Source: DATFVA01 sp963774455 (GTDB lineage Bacteria; Bacteroidota; Ignavibacteria; Ignavibacteriales; Ignavibacteriaceae). Taken from it: 64,000 nucleotides of DNA. The stretch is taken from the NCBI GenBank assembly GCA_963774455.1, contig CAVZFD010000003.1, forward strand, positions 434,001 through 498,000, in the 5' to 3' direction. The first letter of the stretch is position 1, and the number at the start of each line of letters is the position of its first letter. The notes beneath the pieces are model-generated. The model was given only the letters and a program-made list of their open reading frames with translations. It had not been told where the DNA came from and did no database searches. A program made the translations under genes and the position numbers. This document shows positions 45,237-53,630 of the stretch, one piece after another.

Positions 45237-46481
45237 TTATTGCTGGTTCTGGGTTACCTGGAACTTTGCGAGAAGGTCTTTCACTGCGTCTTTGTGAACA
45301 AGAAAGTCCATCATCTTAAGCTTCACGTAATCTTCTCTGAAAAAGTAGTAGCCCTTGGGATCCAAGTTTCTTGATCCTGAGCCGGAATCTTTAATGAGGT
45401 ACCACATTACACCGTCTTTGTTGGTGTAGCCTACCAGATGAATTCCGTGATCGTCGGTTGTTGTTTCGTTGTTGAATCTGAACTCTCTCGCATTCTCATC
45501 GATGTACTGAGCAGGGATATCGAATGAAGGAACAATTGCAACTTTATGCCATGCATCGTAGCCGGGCTCCGAAACGTCTCCGCCTAACGACATTGTATAT
45601 CCGTTCTTTACAGCATTATTAAGAGCGCTCATAAAATCAGCAAGGGGAACATTGTAGTAATCGGCATTGTGCCACCAGTTGTCAGGTACTTCATATTCAA
45701 CTTGCTGCCAGTACGGCTTCTGCAGATATGACAGAACATCTACGTAATCATCGGGGTTCAGCTTCAGGTAATCTGAAAGGTATTCTTTCGGACTATAGGT
45801 CTTGCCGTCAACTGTCACTTGTGTAGGAGGTTCGCCGAGGTAATGTTTTAATATCGACTTGATAACTTTTATTACCTCATCTTCATCCCAGGCGTTGGTG
45901 TCTTTAACATGGTTGAGGTAATCTCTCATCTCTTTGATCATAATACTGTGGTCCGGGAATTTTTGACCCGAAAGCAGACTTGCATAGTTGTCTTCGGGAA
46001 CGGCGCCGTACATCGAATAGATTCTCTTCACTGCATTGGCTTCCGATCCTTCATCGAAAAGAGAATTCCCTCTTTCTTCAACGAATCTTTTTGCTTTTTC
46101 AACGTACTCCCAGTATACCGTGAATATTTCAGAGAGCTTGACTTTCTTGTGCTGCTGGCGGTATACCTCCGATTCAAAAAATGAGGTTGTTGAGAATGAC
46201 CAGCAGGTTCCTGTCTGACCCTGGGAGATCGGGTCGTTGTACCAGTATTTGGTGAATTCGTCGATTGATTTCGGAGCATTAACATTGGTCATATCAACTC
46301 TGAATTCTTTCTTCTTTTCTTTAGGAGGATTGTTGTAGTCCTTTACTGCAGTCTTAATCTCATCGTAGAATCCTTTTTTAGGCTCTACAAAAACTCCCTT
46401 ATCCTTTTCAACCTGTGCTGAAACATTTAGGTAGGAAACTGATAACATCAGGCAGGTTAAAACAAGAACTGAATATTTCAT
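45237..46481 (-). CDS. Exported C1-family (PepC/bleomycin-hydrolase-like) peptidase
   Basis: 414 residues with a signal peptide (about 1-22, ...YLNVSAQ). The papain-fold residues are visible: Gln and Cys in SQGQTGTCWSFSTTSFFESE (about 90-109) and His in DDHGIHLVGY (about 340). The third residue, usually Asn in a NSWG motif, reads Asp in WYLIKDSGSGS. The layout otherwise follows PepC/BLMH, but those are cytoplasmic, so this is an exported relative. Activity is likely, not certain, given the Asn-to-Asp change. Confidence 0.85.
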   Translation of the reverse strand: MKYSVLVLTCLMLSVSYLNVSAQVEKDKGVFVEPKKGFYDEIKTAVKDYNNPPKEKKKEFRVDMTNVNAPKSIDEFTKYWYNDPISQGQTGTCWSFSTTSFFESEVYRQQHKKVKLSEIFTVYWEYVEKAKRFVEERGNSLFDEGSEANAVKRIYSMYGAVPEDNYASLLSGQKFPDHSIMIKEMRDYLNHVKDTNAWDEDEVIKVIKSILKHYLGEPPTQVTVDGKTYSPKEYLSDYLKLNPDDYVDVLSYLQKPYWQQVEYEVPDNWWHNADYYNVPLADFMSALNNAVKNGYTMSLGGDVSEPGYDAWHKVAIVPSFDIPAQYIDENAREFRFNNETTTDDHGIHLVGYTNKDGVMWYLIKDSGSGSRNLDPKGYYFFREDYVKLKMMDFLVHKDAVKDLLAKFQVTQNQQ

Positions 46482-46569
46482 TATGGTATCCTTAAACTAT
46501 ATGATACGGAAAAATTAACTATGAAAATTACCTAAAATCCGGGTTAAAATTAAGCTAAAAGGAGGGGGG

Positions 46570-46698
46570 ATTTAGATTTAAGATTTAAGATTGCAGATTG
46601 CAGATTGCAGAATGAAGATTGCAGAATGAAGATTGCAGATTGCAGATTGCAGAATGAAGATTGAAAGATTGCAGATTTAATCTTCAATATTAAATATT
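46570..46698. repeat. GATTGCA(GATTGCAGAATGAA) simple-sequence array
   Basis: About 130 bases of GATTTAA, GATTGCA and GAATGAA heptamers in changing order lie between the peptidase start and the terminator of the small gene beyond. The same GATTGCAGATTGCAGAAT string recurs at 50871-50887. Non-coding. Confidence 0.8.
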
Positions 46699-46711
46699 AA
46701 ATAAAAAAAAG

Positions 46712-46757
46712 GGGCCCGGCAAATGTTTTTATGGAGAGCGTTAATTAGCCGGGTCCC
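46712..46757 (-). terminator. Rho-independent terminator of the etf/acyl-CoA dehydrogenase operon
   Basis: On the minus strand GGGACCCGGC pairs with GCCGGGCCCC, and eight T follow (seen as AAAAAAAA at 46703-46710 on the plus strand). It lies 12 bases after the stop of the 70-residue gene, the last in the operon. Confidence 0.9.
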
Positions 46758-46768
46758 ATGGGTACAGA

Positions 46769-46981
46769 TTAATAAGAAATGTCGCTGACTTCGATCAGTT
46801 CCGCTTCGATATCTTTTTCTTTGAGGAACTGGACGAACTCAGGATTGAAATATTTCTGATGATCTCTCTCGTACTCTTTAAGAAGGTCTTCAAGCTCTTT
46901 GTGGGGGAGCGATGATTTCATATAGTTGAGACGTTCTTTATCATCAAAGATTTTGTAATAGAAGATTTGTTTATCTGTCAT
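46769..46981 (-). CDS. Small soluble protein at the end of the ETF operon
   Basis: 70 residues from ATG after AAAGGTGAG; a GTG four codons upstream is less likely. Charged and helical (FYYKIFDDKERLNYMKSSLP, LLKEYERDHQKYFNPEFVQF). No family recognised. It is 30 bases after the acyl-CoA dehydrogenase and ends in front of a strong terminator, so it belongs to that operon. Confidence 0.65.
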   Translation of the reverse strand: MTDKQIFYYKIFDDKERLNYMKSSLPHKELEDLLKEYERDHQKYFNPEFVQFLKEKDIEAELIEVSDISY

Positions 46982-47011
46982 TTTGTATCTCACCTTTTAT
47001 TGGTTCAATTT

Positions 47012-48733
47012 TTAAGCTAATATTTCTTCTGCGTGAAGTATATCGTTGAATAAACCGTCCTTAATAGATTCCGCATTTTTTCTTGAGTTTGCAAGCGAGT
47101 AAAGTATATACCGGTTGGCTGTGAATACCTTTCTGGGTTCAATCTCCGCCTGGTCGAGCAGCAGATAGCCCACAACAAGGTATGTATAAAGTTCAAGAAG
47201 ATCTTTTGCCGCAACATCCTGGAAGGCAGGATCCTTTTTCTCGCTCACGTACCTGATGCAGTCCCTGAGAATTTCCCGTATTTCCTTAAGGTGATTTACG
47301 AGGGGAGCAACACCGCCTTTATATTCTTTCTTTTCCTTTTCATCGAACCTGTAACCAAGCACATCGTGCATGACACCGCCGATGGCAGCTACAACCTGCA
47401 GCTGGGAGGTTCCTTCATAAATGTTTGTAATCCTTGCGTCGCGGGCGAGTCTTTCTATCTTAAATTCTTTCATATAACCTGTGCCGCCGTGAATCTGGAG
47501 CGCATCATAGGTGATTTTATTAGCTGATTCTGTAAGGACTAACTTGCACATGGGAGTAAGAAGGTTAGTCTCTTTTACAAGCTGCTTCAGTCTGAAATTT
47601 TCCTCCTGCGTGCCTTTACCTTCCTCCTTTAGTTTTTCAATCTGCATTTCGAGAACTTCTTTCTTATCAACACTCCTGGCAGCTTCGTAGAGCAGTGTCC
47701 TGTTTGCTTCAAGAAGCGTCCTCATATCAATAAGAATATTTGAAACAACGGGAATATTTATGATCGACTTTCCGAATTGTTCTCTCTCACGGGCGTACTT
47801 AACCGCCATCTCATAGGCTGCCTGCGAGATGCCCATTGCCTGTGCGGATACACCCATCCTTGCACGGAACATCAGCTCGAAAACATATTTAATGAGACCG
47901 AACCTTCTTGTCCCGATCAGCTGAGCAGGTGTATCGTTAAACTGAAGCTCACACGTAGGTGAACCGTGAATACCCAGCTTGTGCTCTATTCTTCTTACTC
48001 TTACGGTTTCATCGCCATAGCAGACTAACATACTTAAGCCGCGCCCATCCCTAGTCCCCGGTTCAGTCCTTGCAAGCACAAGCAGTATTTCTCCGTTACC
48101 GTTTGTTATAAATCTTTTCACTCCCTTAAGGAACCAGTTTCCTTTTTCGTCCTGGTATGCATGAAGTTTTACAGCCTGAAGATCCGACCCTGCATCCGGT
48201 TCGGTGAGGGCCATTGCGCCGGTGTACTCTCCCGAACAGAAGCCCGGCAGAAATTCCTGCCGCTGTTCTTCATTCCCGAATTTCCTGATTGTGTCGGCAA
48301 TATCCTGAAGTCCGAACAGGTTCATCAAAGAAGCGTCGGCACGGGAAATGAGCTCGATCGACATAATATAAATAATAAAGGGAGCATTGAGGCCGCCGTA
48401 CTTTCTCGGAAATATCAATCCCCTAAGATCAGCCTGCGATAGGCGATTCAGGTTTTCCTGCGTACCTTTGGCATAAGTGACTTTGCCGTCGTTCAGCACT
48501 GCACCTTCTTCATCAACACCGGCTGCACGCTCCGCAATAAAGTTCCCGGCAATATCGCCTGCTATCTCAAGGATCTTCCTGTAATTTTCTACCGCGTCAT
48601 CATAATCGACCGGAGCGTAACGGAATTCCTTCGACTGGATATAGTCATCTTCCAGAATTGCAGCTATCTCCTGTATGTTCAGATTATTAAAATGAAATTG
48701 CAGATCGCTGTTATCGGTGAAAAAATTTGGCAT
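47012..48733 (-). CDS. Acyl-CoA dehydrogenase
   Basis: 573 residues, in the range of the longer acyl-CoA dehydrogenases with a C-terminal extension. FAD and substrate signatures: GAMALTEPDAGSDLQAV, KRFITNG, and IYEGTSQLQVVAAIGGVM, where the Glu of YEGTS is the usual catalytic base. The N-terminal 70 residues and C-terminal 100 are outside the basic fold. It oxidises acyl-CoA to the enoyl form and passes electrons to the ETF encoded directly upstream. The chain length is not readable from sequence. Confidence 0.92.
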   Translation of the reverse strand: MPNFFTDNSDLQFHFNNLNIQEIAAILEDDYIQSKEFRYAPVDYDDAVENYRKILEIAGDIAGNFIAERAAGVDEEGAVLNDGKVTYAKGTQENLNRLSQADLRGLIFPRKYGGLNAPFIIYIMSIELISRADASLMNLFGLQDIADTIRKFGNEEQRQEFLPGFCSGEYTGAMALTEPDAGSDLQAVKLHAYQDEKGNWFLKGVKRFITNGNGEILLVLARTEPGTRDGRGLSMLVCYGDETVRVRRIEHKLGIHGSPTCELQFNDTPAQLIGTRRFGLIKYVFELMFRARMGVSAQAMGISQAAYEMAVKYAREREQFGKSIINIPVVSNILIDMRTLLEANRTLLYEAARSVDKKEVLEMQIEKLKEEGKGTQEENFRLKQLVKETNLLTPMCKLVLTESANKITYDALQIHGGTGYMKEFKIERLARDARITNIYEGTSQLQVVAAIGGVMHDVLGYRFDEKEKKEYKGGVAPLVNHLKEIREILRDCIRYVSEKKDPAFQDVAAKDLLELYTYLVVGYLLLDQAEIEPRKVFTANRYILYSLANSRKNAESIKDGLFNDILHAEEILA

Positions 48734-48742
48734 AGTAAAACC

Positions 48743-49759
48743 TTATTTCAATTTATTTTTATAAGCTTCGATGAAAGCGGGGATAACCTGGGTTGCGTCG
48801 CCTACTATTCCGTAATGACTAATATCGAATATTGGGGCGTCGGGATCGGTGTTTATTGCAATTATCTTTTGCGATTCCTGCATGCCGGCCCTGTGCTGAA
48901 TGGCTCCCGAAATTCCTACCGCGATATAAAGTTTCGGGCGGACGGTAACGCCGGTTTGACCCACCTGCCTGTCGGGTGTAACAAAACCTGCATCTACGGC
49001 AGCACGGCTTCCGGCTACCTCTGCACCTATTGTGTGAGCGAGTTCTTCTATCAATCTGAAATTTTCCTTTGTACCCAGTCCGTAGCCTCCTGCAACTATT
49101 ATAGGTGAAGCCTTAAGGTTAACCCTATTTTCCTCCCGGTGCTGCTCAATTATCCTTACCAGCTCGTCCATGGGATCGGGTTCAAATTTTACCGGGGTAA
49201 TCTTCGCGGGATTAGGCTTCGCCAGGGGAGTAAGCTCCATAACTCCTTCACGTACTGTAGCCATTTGTACGGGTACATCGGGAGTAATAATTGTGGCTAT
49301 AATATTTCCGCCGAAAGCGGGACGAATCTGCAGCAGAAGCTTCGGGAATTTTTCCTTCAGGTAAGTTACATCTGATATCTGAAGGTCGGTACAATCGGCC
49401 GTTAAACCGCTCTTTGTATGCGAGGCAACCCTCGGAGCCAGGTCACGGCCGATTACAGTGGCTCCAAATAAAACTATCCTGGGAACGGATTCTTCAATAA
49501 GTTTCGTCAGCACGCGGCTATAAGGAATCGTTCTGAAATATTTTAGGGAGGGATGGTCAACCAGCAGAACCTCATCGGCACCGTACCGGAAGGTTTCCTT
49601 TGCAATAGCTTCGGCTTTATCCCCGATTACAACAGCCTTCACGACTGCTTTCATCGTCTGTGCAAGCTTGTGCGCCTTGCAGAGAAGTTCGAAGCTTACG
49701 TCGGCCGGTTTGCCGTCTCTTTGTTCAATAAATACCCAGACTTCATTCGAAAATTTCAT
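48743..49759 (-). CDS. etfA: Electron transfer flavoprotein, alpha subunit
   Basis: 338 residues, standard length. FAD-binding C-terminal half: VVAGGYGLGTKENFRLIEEL, VAGSRAAVDAGFVTPDRQVG, GVTVRPKLYIAVGISGAIQH, ESQKIIAINTDPDAPIFDIS. The N-terminal half is the alpha/beta domain (VVIGDKAEAIAKETFRYGAD). It lies between etfB and the dehydrogenase with gaps of 12 and 9 bases. AAAGGA precedes ATG. Confidence 0.95.
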   Translation of the reverse strand: MKFSNEVWVFIEQRDGKPADVSFELLCKAHKLAQTMKAVVKAVVIGDKAEAIAKETFRYGADEVLLVDHPSLKYFRTIPYSRVLTKLIEESVPRIVLFGATVIGRDLAPRVASHTKSGLTADCTDLQISDVTYLKEKFPKLLLQIRPAFGGNIIATIITPDVPVQMATVREGVMELTPLAKPNPAKITPVKFEPDPMDELVRIIEQHREENRVNLKASPIIVAGGYGLGTKENFRLIEELAHTIGAEVAGSRAAVDAGFVTPDRQVGQTGVTVRPKLYIAVGISGAIQHRAGMQESQKIIAINTDPDAPIFDISHYGIVGDATQVIPAFIEAYKNKLK

Positions 49760-49771
49760 ATGATGATTCCT

Positions 49772-50659
49772 TTAACCAAAAATATGATCTGTCATTAATT
49801 GCTCTATCAGTCCCGACAGCGCGGTCTTTGTAGGTTCAACCCTCGTCTGGTTTCCCCCTGCAAGAACGACAGATTCAACTTTAAATACTTTAGTAGGGGA
49901 GCCCTTAATTCCACAGCGTTCCGGATCAACATCAAGGTCATCCGTGGTGAGTGTTTTTATCAACAGTTCTTTTTCTTCGTATTCGTGAACCAGTTTATCG
50001 ATATAAAGGAGGGAATTATCCTCTGTCATTTTCTCAAGATCCATAAGCGATCTGGCACCTTTATAAGCCATCACGCGTTTGGCACTGAAAGGACGAGGTT
50101 CCACGGCATCTTTCAGCACCGTAATAAGAACCGGCATCGAACTCTCAACAATCTCATATCCGCCGTCAATCTTGCGCTTTATTACTATGGCGTCGTGCCG
50201 TACTTCTATCAATTCCTCTGCGTAGGTGATCTGGGGAATTCCCAGTTTCTCCGCTGTCTGGGGACCAACCTGCGCGGTATCGCCGTCAATTGCCTGACGT
50301 CCTGCAAAAATGAAGTTGAAGTTCCCTATCTTTTTTACTGCCTCGGAAAGTACGTAAGATGTTGCAAGCGTATCGGCGCCTGCAAATTTCCTGTCGGTTA
50401 CCAGGTAAACCTCATCTGCACCCATATAAAGACATTCGCGCAGGGTGTCGGAAGCACGCGGGGGCCCCATTGTTACCGCAGTTACTTTCCCGCCAAACTT
50501 CTCCTTTATCTGCAGGGCGAATTCCAGTGCAACTTTATCTTCAAAATTAAATATGGCGGGCAGTTTAGAACGGTTGACGGTACCGTCGTCTTTCATCACT
50601 TTCCCGGAGATGTTGGCAGTGTCAGGGACCTGTTTAACCAGGACTATGGAATTATACAT
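49772..50659 (-). CDS. etfB: Electron transfer flavoprotein, beta subunit
   Basis: 295 residues, somewhat longer than the usual 250-265. AMP/FAD-type motif and family stretches: FGGKVTAVTMGPPRASDTLR, GADEVYLVTDRKFAGADTLA, FAGRQAIDGDTAQVGPQTAE. The extra length is at the C terminus (VEPTKTALSGLIEQLMTDHI). First gene of the operon; the start follows GGAAGGG. Confidence 0.95.
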   Translation of the reverse strand: MYNSIVLVKQVPDTANISGKVMKDDGTVNRSKLPAIFNFEDKVALEFALQIKEKFGGKVTAVTMGPPRASDTLRECLYMGADEVYLVTDRKFAGADTLATSYVLSEAVKKIGNFNFIFAGRQAIDGDTAQVGPQTAEKLGIPQITYAEELIEVRHDAIVIKRKIDGGYEIVESSMPVLITVLKDAVEPRPFSAKRVMAYKGARSLMDLEKMTEDNSLLYIDKLVHEYEEKELLIKTLTTDDLDVDPERCGIKGSPTKVFKVESVVLAGGNQTRVEPTKTALSGLIEQLMTDHIFG

Positions 50660-50999
50660 AAAACCCTTCCGATTTTATTAATCACTTTGAGGGCAATTGC
50701 CAGAATTGAATCTTCAGGACAAATAACATTCCAGAGAGTATTCAGAAACGATAAACTGCATTTTAGCCTGTTTACACGGTGTGGTTGTCATAAATTAGAA
50801 AGGTAAATTTTCGTTATTCTAAAAATTGAGAAGAAAGGGAGTATTAAACGCCGCCTGCTTAGAGCAGGAAATTGCAGATTGCAGAATAGAGGGAGATTCT
50901 TGCCGCTGAAGCGGGAATATGGATAAGTGGGTCAGGTCATTAAAAATTCATTGATATTTTATTTATTTTTATCACACTCAATAATATCGAAAAATTGCT
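50660..50999. other. 340-bp divergent gap
   Basis: Separates the etf operon from a divergent PAP2 gene, so it holds both promoters, but I could not identify either. It contains a small hairpin (CCTGCTTAGAGCAGG, 50854-50868) and a short copy of the GATTGCA repeat at 50871-50887. No coding frame is convincing. Confidence 0.5.
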
Positions 51000-51725
51000 A
51001 TGGATGCTGTGGAGCGTGAAGACCGGAAAAGCAGGAAATATAAGAGGTATGCTGCATATTCCATTATCATTTTAAGTCTTTATATTTTCTTTCTTTGTAC
51101 CAACGGGTTTATTGCGGGAATTACAGGCGATTACAAAACATTGTTATTCGACTGGCTCGGGAAAACCAACAAGTGGAGCGGTACATTCGGACCGGAATCC
51201 CTGGTAGAGAGAATGGATGAGCTGGCAGCCCTTTCCAGCAGGTTATTTATTTCCCTTTTTTCGGTGGTTTTCAGCGGCTATCTTTTTATAAGGAAAAAGT
51301 TCAGGACGCTCTATACCTATTTCTTTGTGGTTATCGGCGCCGGCTTTCTACATGTTTTCCTGAAGAATTTTTACGGCGGGGAGCCATGGAACAATTGGTT
51401 TAACATATTCAACACACACGGAAAAGAATTCCCAAGCGGACATGCATTAATGTCGGTTGTTTTTTACTTTACCCTTGCAAGACTTATATACAGGGCCAAT
51501 CCCAATCGGAAAGTTAATCAATATATTATGACGATTGCTTTCCTGTTGAGTATCGCTATAGGGATTGCACAAATCATCAGGGGGGCTCACTCACCTAATG
51601 ATATAATAGGGGGGTGGACAATCGGATTTGCCTGGATCTCTGCCGCGTGGCTGCTGGATCATTTTATCAGGAAACAAGTTTACATCCGGCGTAATTCAAA
51701 GAAGGCCAGCTTAAAAGAAACCTGA
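51000..51725 (+). CDS. PAP2-family membrane phosphatase
   Basis: 241 residues with about six hydrophobic helices. The acid phosphatase motifs are present: KNFYGGEP (motif 1, starting with Lys), FPSGHALMSV (motif 2), and IRGAHSPNDIIGGWTIGFAW (motif 3, catalytic His). Such enzymes dephosphorylate lipid phosphates or undecaprenyl diphosphate. The exact substrate is open. Start at ATG after TTGCT with a weak site. Confidence 0.9.
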   Translation: MDAVEREDRKSRKYKRYAAYSIIILSLYIFFLCTNGFIAGITGDYKTLLFDWLGKTNKWSGTFGPESLVERMDELAALSSRLFISLFSVVFSGYLFIRKKFRTLYTYFFVVIGAGFLHVFLKNFYGGEPWNNWFNIFNTHGKEFPSGHALMSVVFYFTLARLIYRANPNRKVNQYIMTIAFLLSIAIGIAQIIRGAHSPNDIIGGWTIGFAWISAAWLLDHFIRKQVYIRRNSKKASLKET

Positions 51726-51735
51726 TCCCTTTATC

Positions 51736-52281
51736 CTAATTATTACGGAAATTAAAAATGCTCTGGAGCGCCAGCCTGCAGTCGCTGCAGTAAACCCTTC
51801 CTTTAATATCTACCTCTTCGATTTCCGCCGAAGCATGCATTACACAGTCCCAGTTGAGGCAATGAAGCAGACCGAAATTATGTCCCAGCTCATGCAGAAT
51901 TTCCTTCACAGCTCTTTCGAAGAGGAGCTCTGCGTCAGTCCTTCCCGTATAGAATTCTTCATGCAGCCTGCAGAGCGAGACGATAGAATGCTTGCCGTTA
52001 AGCTGAGCCTCGCCGAAAACATAAGTAAACACAGGAATGTACAGATCGAAATCAACAAGAATTACCACCTTGCCATTGAGGTAGTCGGTATGCTTCAGGG
52101 CTTCGGCAATTATCTGGGTTGAATAATACTGCCTGCGGTCAGGGGAATATGCTTTATGCAGTTCAAGTTTGAGATCCACTATTTTAATCTCAACCATCAG
52201 GATCTTTTTAAGCTCAAGGATAACTCTTTGCAGCAGTTCCTTATTCGAAATATTAACAGGCGCCAGGCAAATATCCTGCAT
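51736..52281 (-). CDS. Archaemetzincin-family zinc metalloprotease
   Basis: 181 residues. The zinc motif HELGHNFGLLH (HExxHxxGxxH) is followed by CLNWDC, VMHAS and CSDCRL, the Cys-rich second zinc site of archaemetzincins. Archaemetzincins are widespread in archaea and patchy in bacteria; their substrates are unknown. The ATG overlaps the TAA of the sigma-54 activator gene by one base (TAATG), so it is the last gene of the long minus-strand operon. Confidence 0.9.
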   Translation of the reverse strand: MQDICLAPVNISNKELLQRVILELKKILMVEIKIVDLKLELHKAYSPDRRQYYSTQIIAEALKHTDYLNGKVVILVDFDLYIPVFTYVFGEAQLNGKHSIVSLCRLHEEFYTGRTDAELLFERAVKEILHELGHNFGLLHCLNWDCVMHASAEIEEVDIKGRVYCSDCRLALQSIFNFRNN

Positions 52282-53630
52282 TACGCTTGTCTCTGCAGAC
52301 CGTACTTATTGATTTTATTGTAAAGTGTTACCCTGTCAATTTTCAGGGCTTCGGCGCTTTTCGAGATATTCCATTTCATCTCATTAAGAACAAGGGCGAT
52401 ATGTCTTTTTTCCATTGCCGCTATACTTTTATCGTCTGCATCAAAATGGTTATTTGAACTGACCTGGAATGGAAGATCATTCACATCGATGACATTCGTC
52501 TTGCTTACAACAACGGCGCGTTCTATGGCATTCTCAAGCTCGCGCACGTTCCCGGGCCAATTATACTTGACGAGGAAGTCCATTGCCTCTGGTGAGATCG
52601 TATCCTTTTTCTTGTTCATAGCGGTGGAGAATTTCTTGAGGAAGTAGTGAGCAAGCAGGGGAATATCCTCTATTCTCTCGCGCAGCGGTGGAATAAGGAT
52701 CGTGAAGACATCCAGCCTGTAATAAAGGTCCTCCCTGAACCTGCCCTGTTTAACAAGATCTTCGAGAGGTTCGTTAGTTGCAGCGATTACTCTGAAGTCG
52801 CTCTTGATCATCTCATTTCCGCCGACCCGGGTAAACTGCTTTGTTTCGATGACGCGAAGGAGCTCGACCTGCATCTTGGCAGATACTGTGCCGATCTCAT
52901 CAAGGAATATAGTTCCGCCGTTTGCCATTTCAAACTTACCTTTGCGTTTGTAATGAGCGCCGGTAAAGGCACCTTTTTCGTGACCGAACAATTCGCTTTC
53001 GAGAAGCGACTCAGCGAGCGCACCGCAGTTAACGGTGATGATGGGGAAATATTTTCTTTTGCTGTTTATATGAATGGCTTTTGCAACCAGCTCTTTGCCC
53101 GTGCCGCTGTCGCCTCTTATCATTACAGTTGTATCTGTCTGTGAGACAGTATTTATCAGCGAGAAAATCTTCTTCATCTCGCCGCTTTCACCTATCAGGT
53201 TGTCGGGTTTGATGATCTCGTTTATATTTTCTTTCAGGGCGTCGTTTTCCGACTTAAGTATTTTCTGATTGAGAGCGTTTTCAAGCAGATGAGATAATTC
53301 ATCGGGGTCTACCGGCTTCGTAATGTAATCGTAAGCGCCGTCTTTGAGAGCTTTAATTGCGGAGGGGACAGAAGCGAAGGCGGTAATAAGAATAACTATT
53401 ACCGAAGAATCGAACTCCTTCACTTTAGTAAGGAGTTCGAGCCCGCTCATACCGGGCATCTTCATATCCACCAGCAGAATATCGTACTTGCCCTTTTCAA
53501 AATGCTTGAGTGCTATTTCGCCGCTGTCGGCCGTTTCAACCAGGTATCCGTCCTCTTCAAACCAGTGTTTTAATGACTGACGGACGATAAGTTCATCATC
53601 TACTACCAGTAAATTTGCTTTAGGTTTCAT
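52281..53630 (-). CDS. NtrC-type sigma-54-dependent response regulator
   Basis: 449 residues. Receiver domain (about 1-120, with Asp in YDILLVDMKMPG), AAA+ sigma-54 interaction domain (about 140-375: GDSGTGKELVAKAIH, ELFGHEKGAFTGAH with the GAFTGA loop that contacts sigma-54, GTIFLDEIG), and a Fis-type helix-turn-helix at the end (WNISKSAEALKIDRVTLYNK). The start lies inside the 3' end of the histidine kinase gene (11-base overlap), so the two form a coupled two-component pair. The regulated promoter is probably the one at 58724-58740. Confidence 0.93.
   Translation of the reverse strand: MKPKANLLVVDDELIVRQSLKHWFEEDGYLVETADSGEIALKHFEKGKYDILLVDMKMPGMSGLELLTKVKEFDSSVIVILITAFASVPSAIKALKDGAYDYITKPVDPDELSHLLENALNQKILKSENDALKENINEIIKPDNLIGESGEMKKIFSLINTVSQTDTTVMIRGDSGTGKELVAKAIHINSKRKYFPIITVNCGALAESLLESELFGHEKGAFTGAHYKRKGKFEMANGGTIFLDEIGTVSAKMQVELLRVIETKQFTRVGGNEMIKSDFRVIAATNEPLEDLVKQGRFREDLYYRLDVFTILIPPLRERIEDIPLLAHYFLKKFSTAMNKKKDTISPEAMDFLVKYNWPGNVRELENAIERAVVVSKTNVIDVNDLPFQVSSNNHFDADDKSIAAMEKRHIALVLNEMKWNISKSAEALKIDRVTLYNKINKYGLQRQA

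Noticed and set aside
49799..50806. 335-codon plus-strand frame opposite etfB
   Set aside because: It lies antisense to a clear EtfB gene, has unnatural residue composition (many Cys, Phe and His) and no family match.
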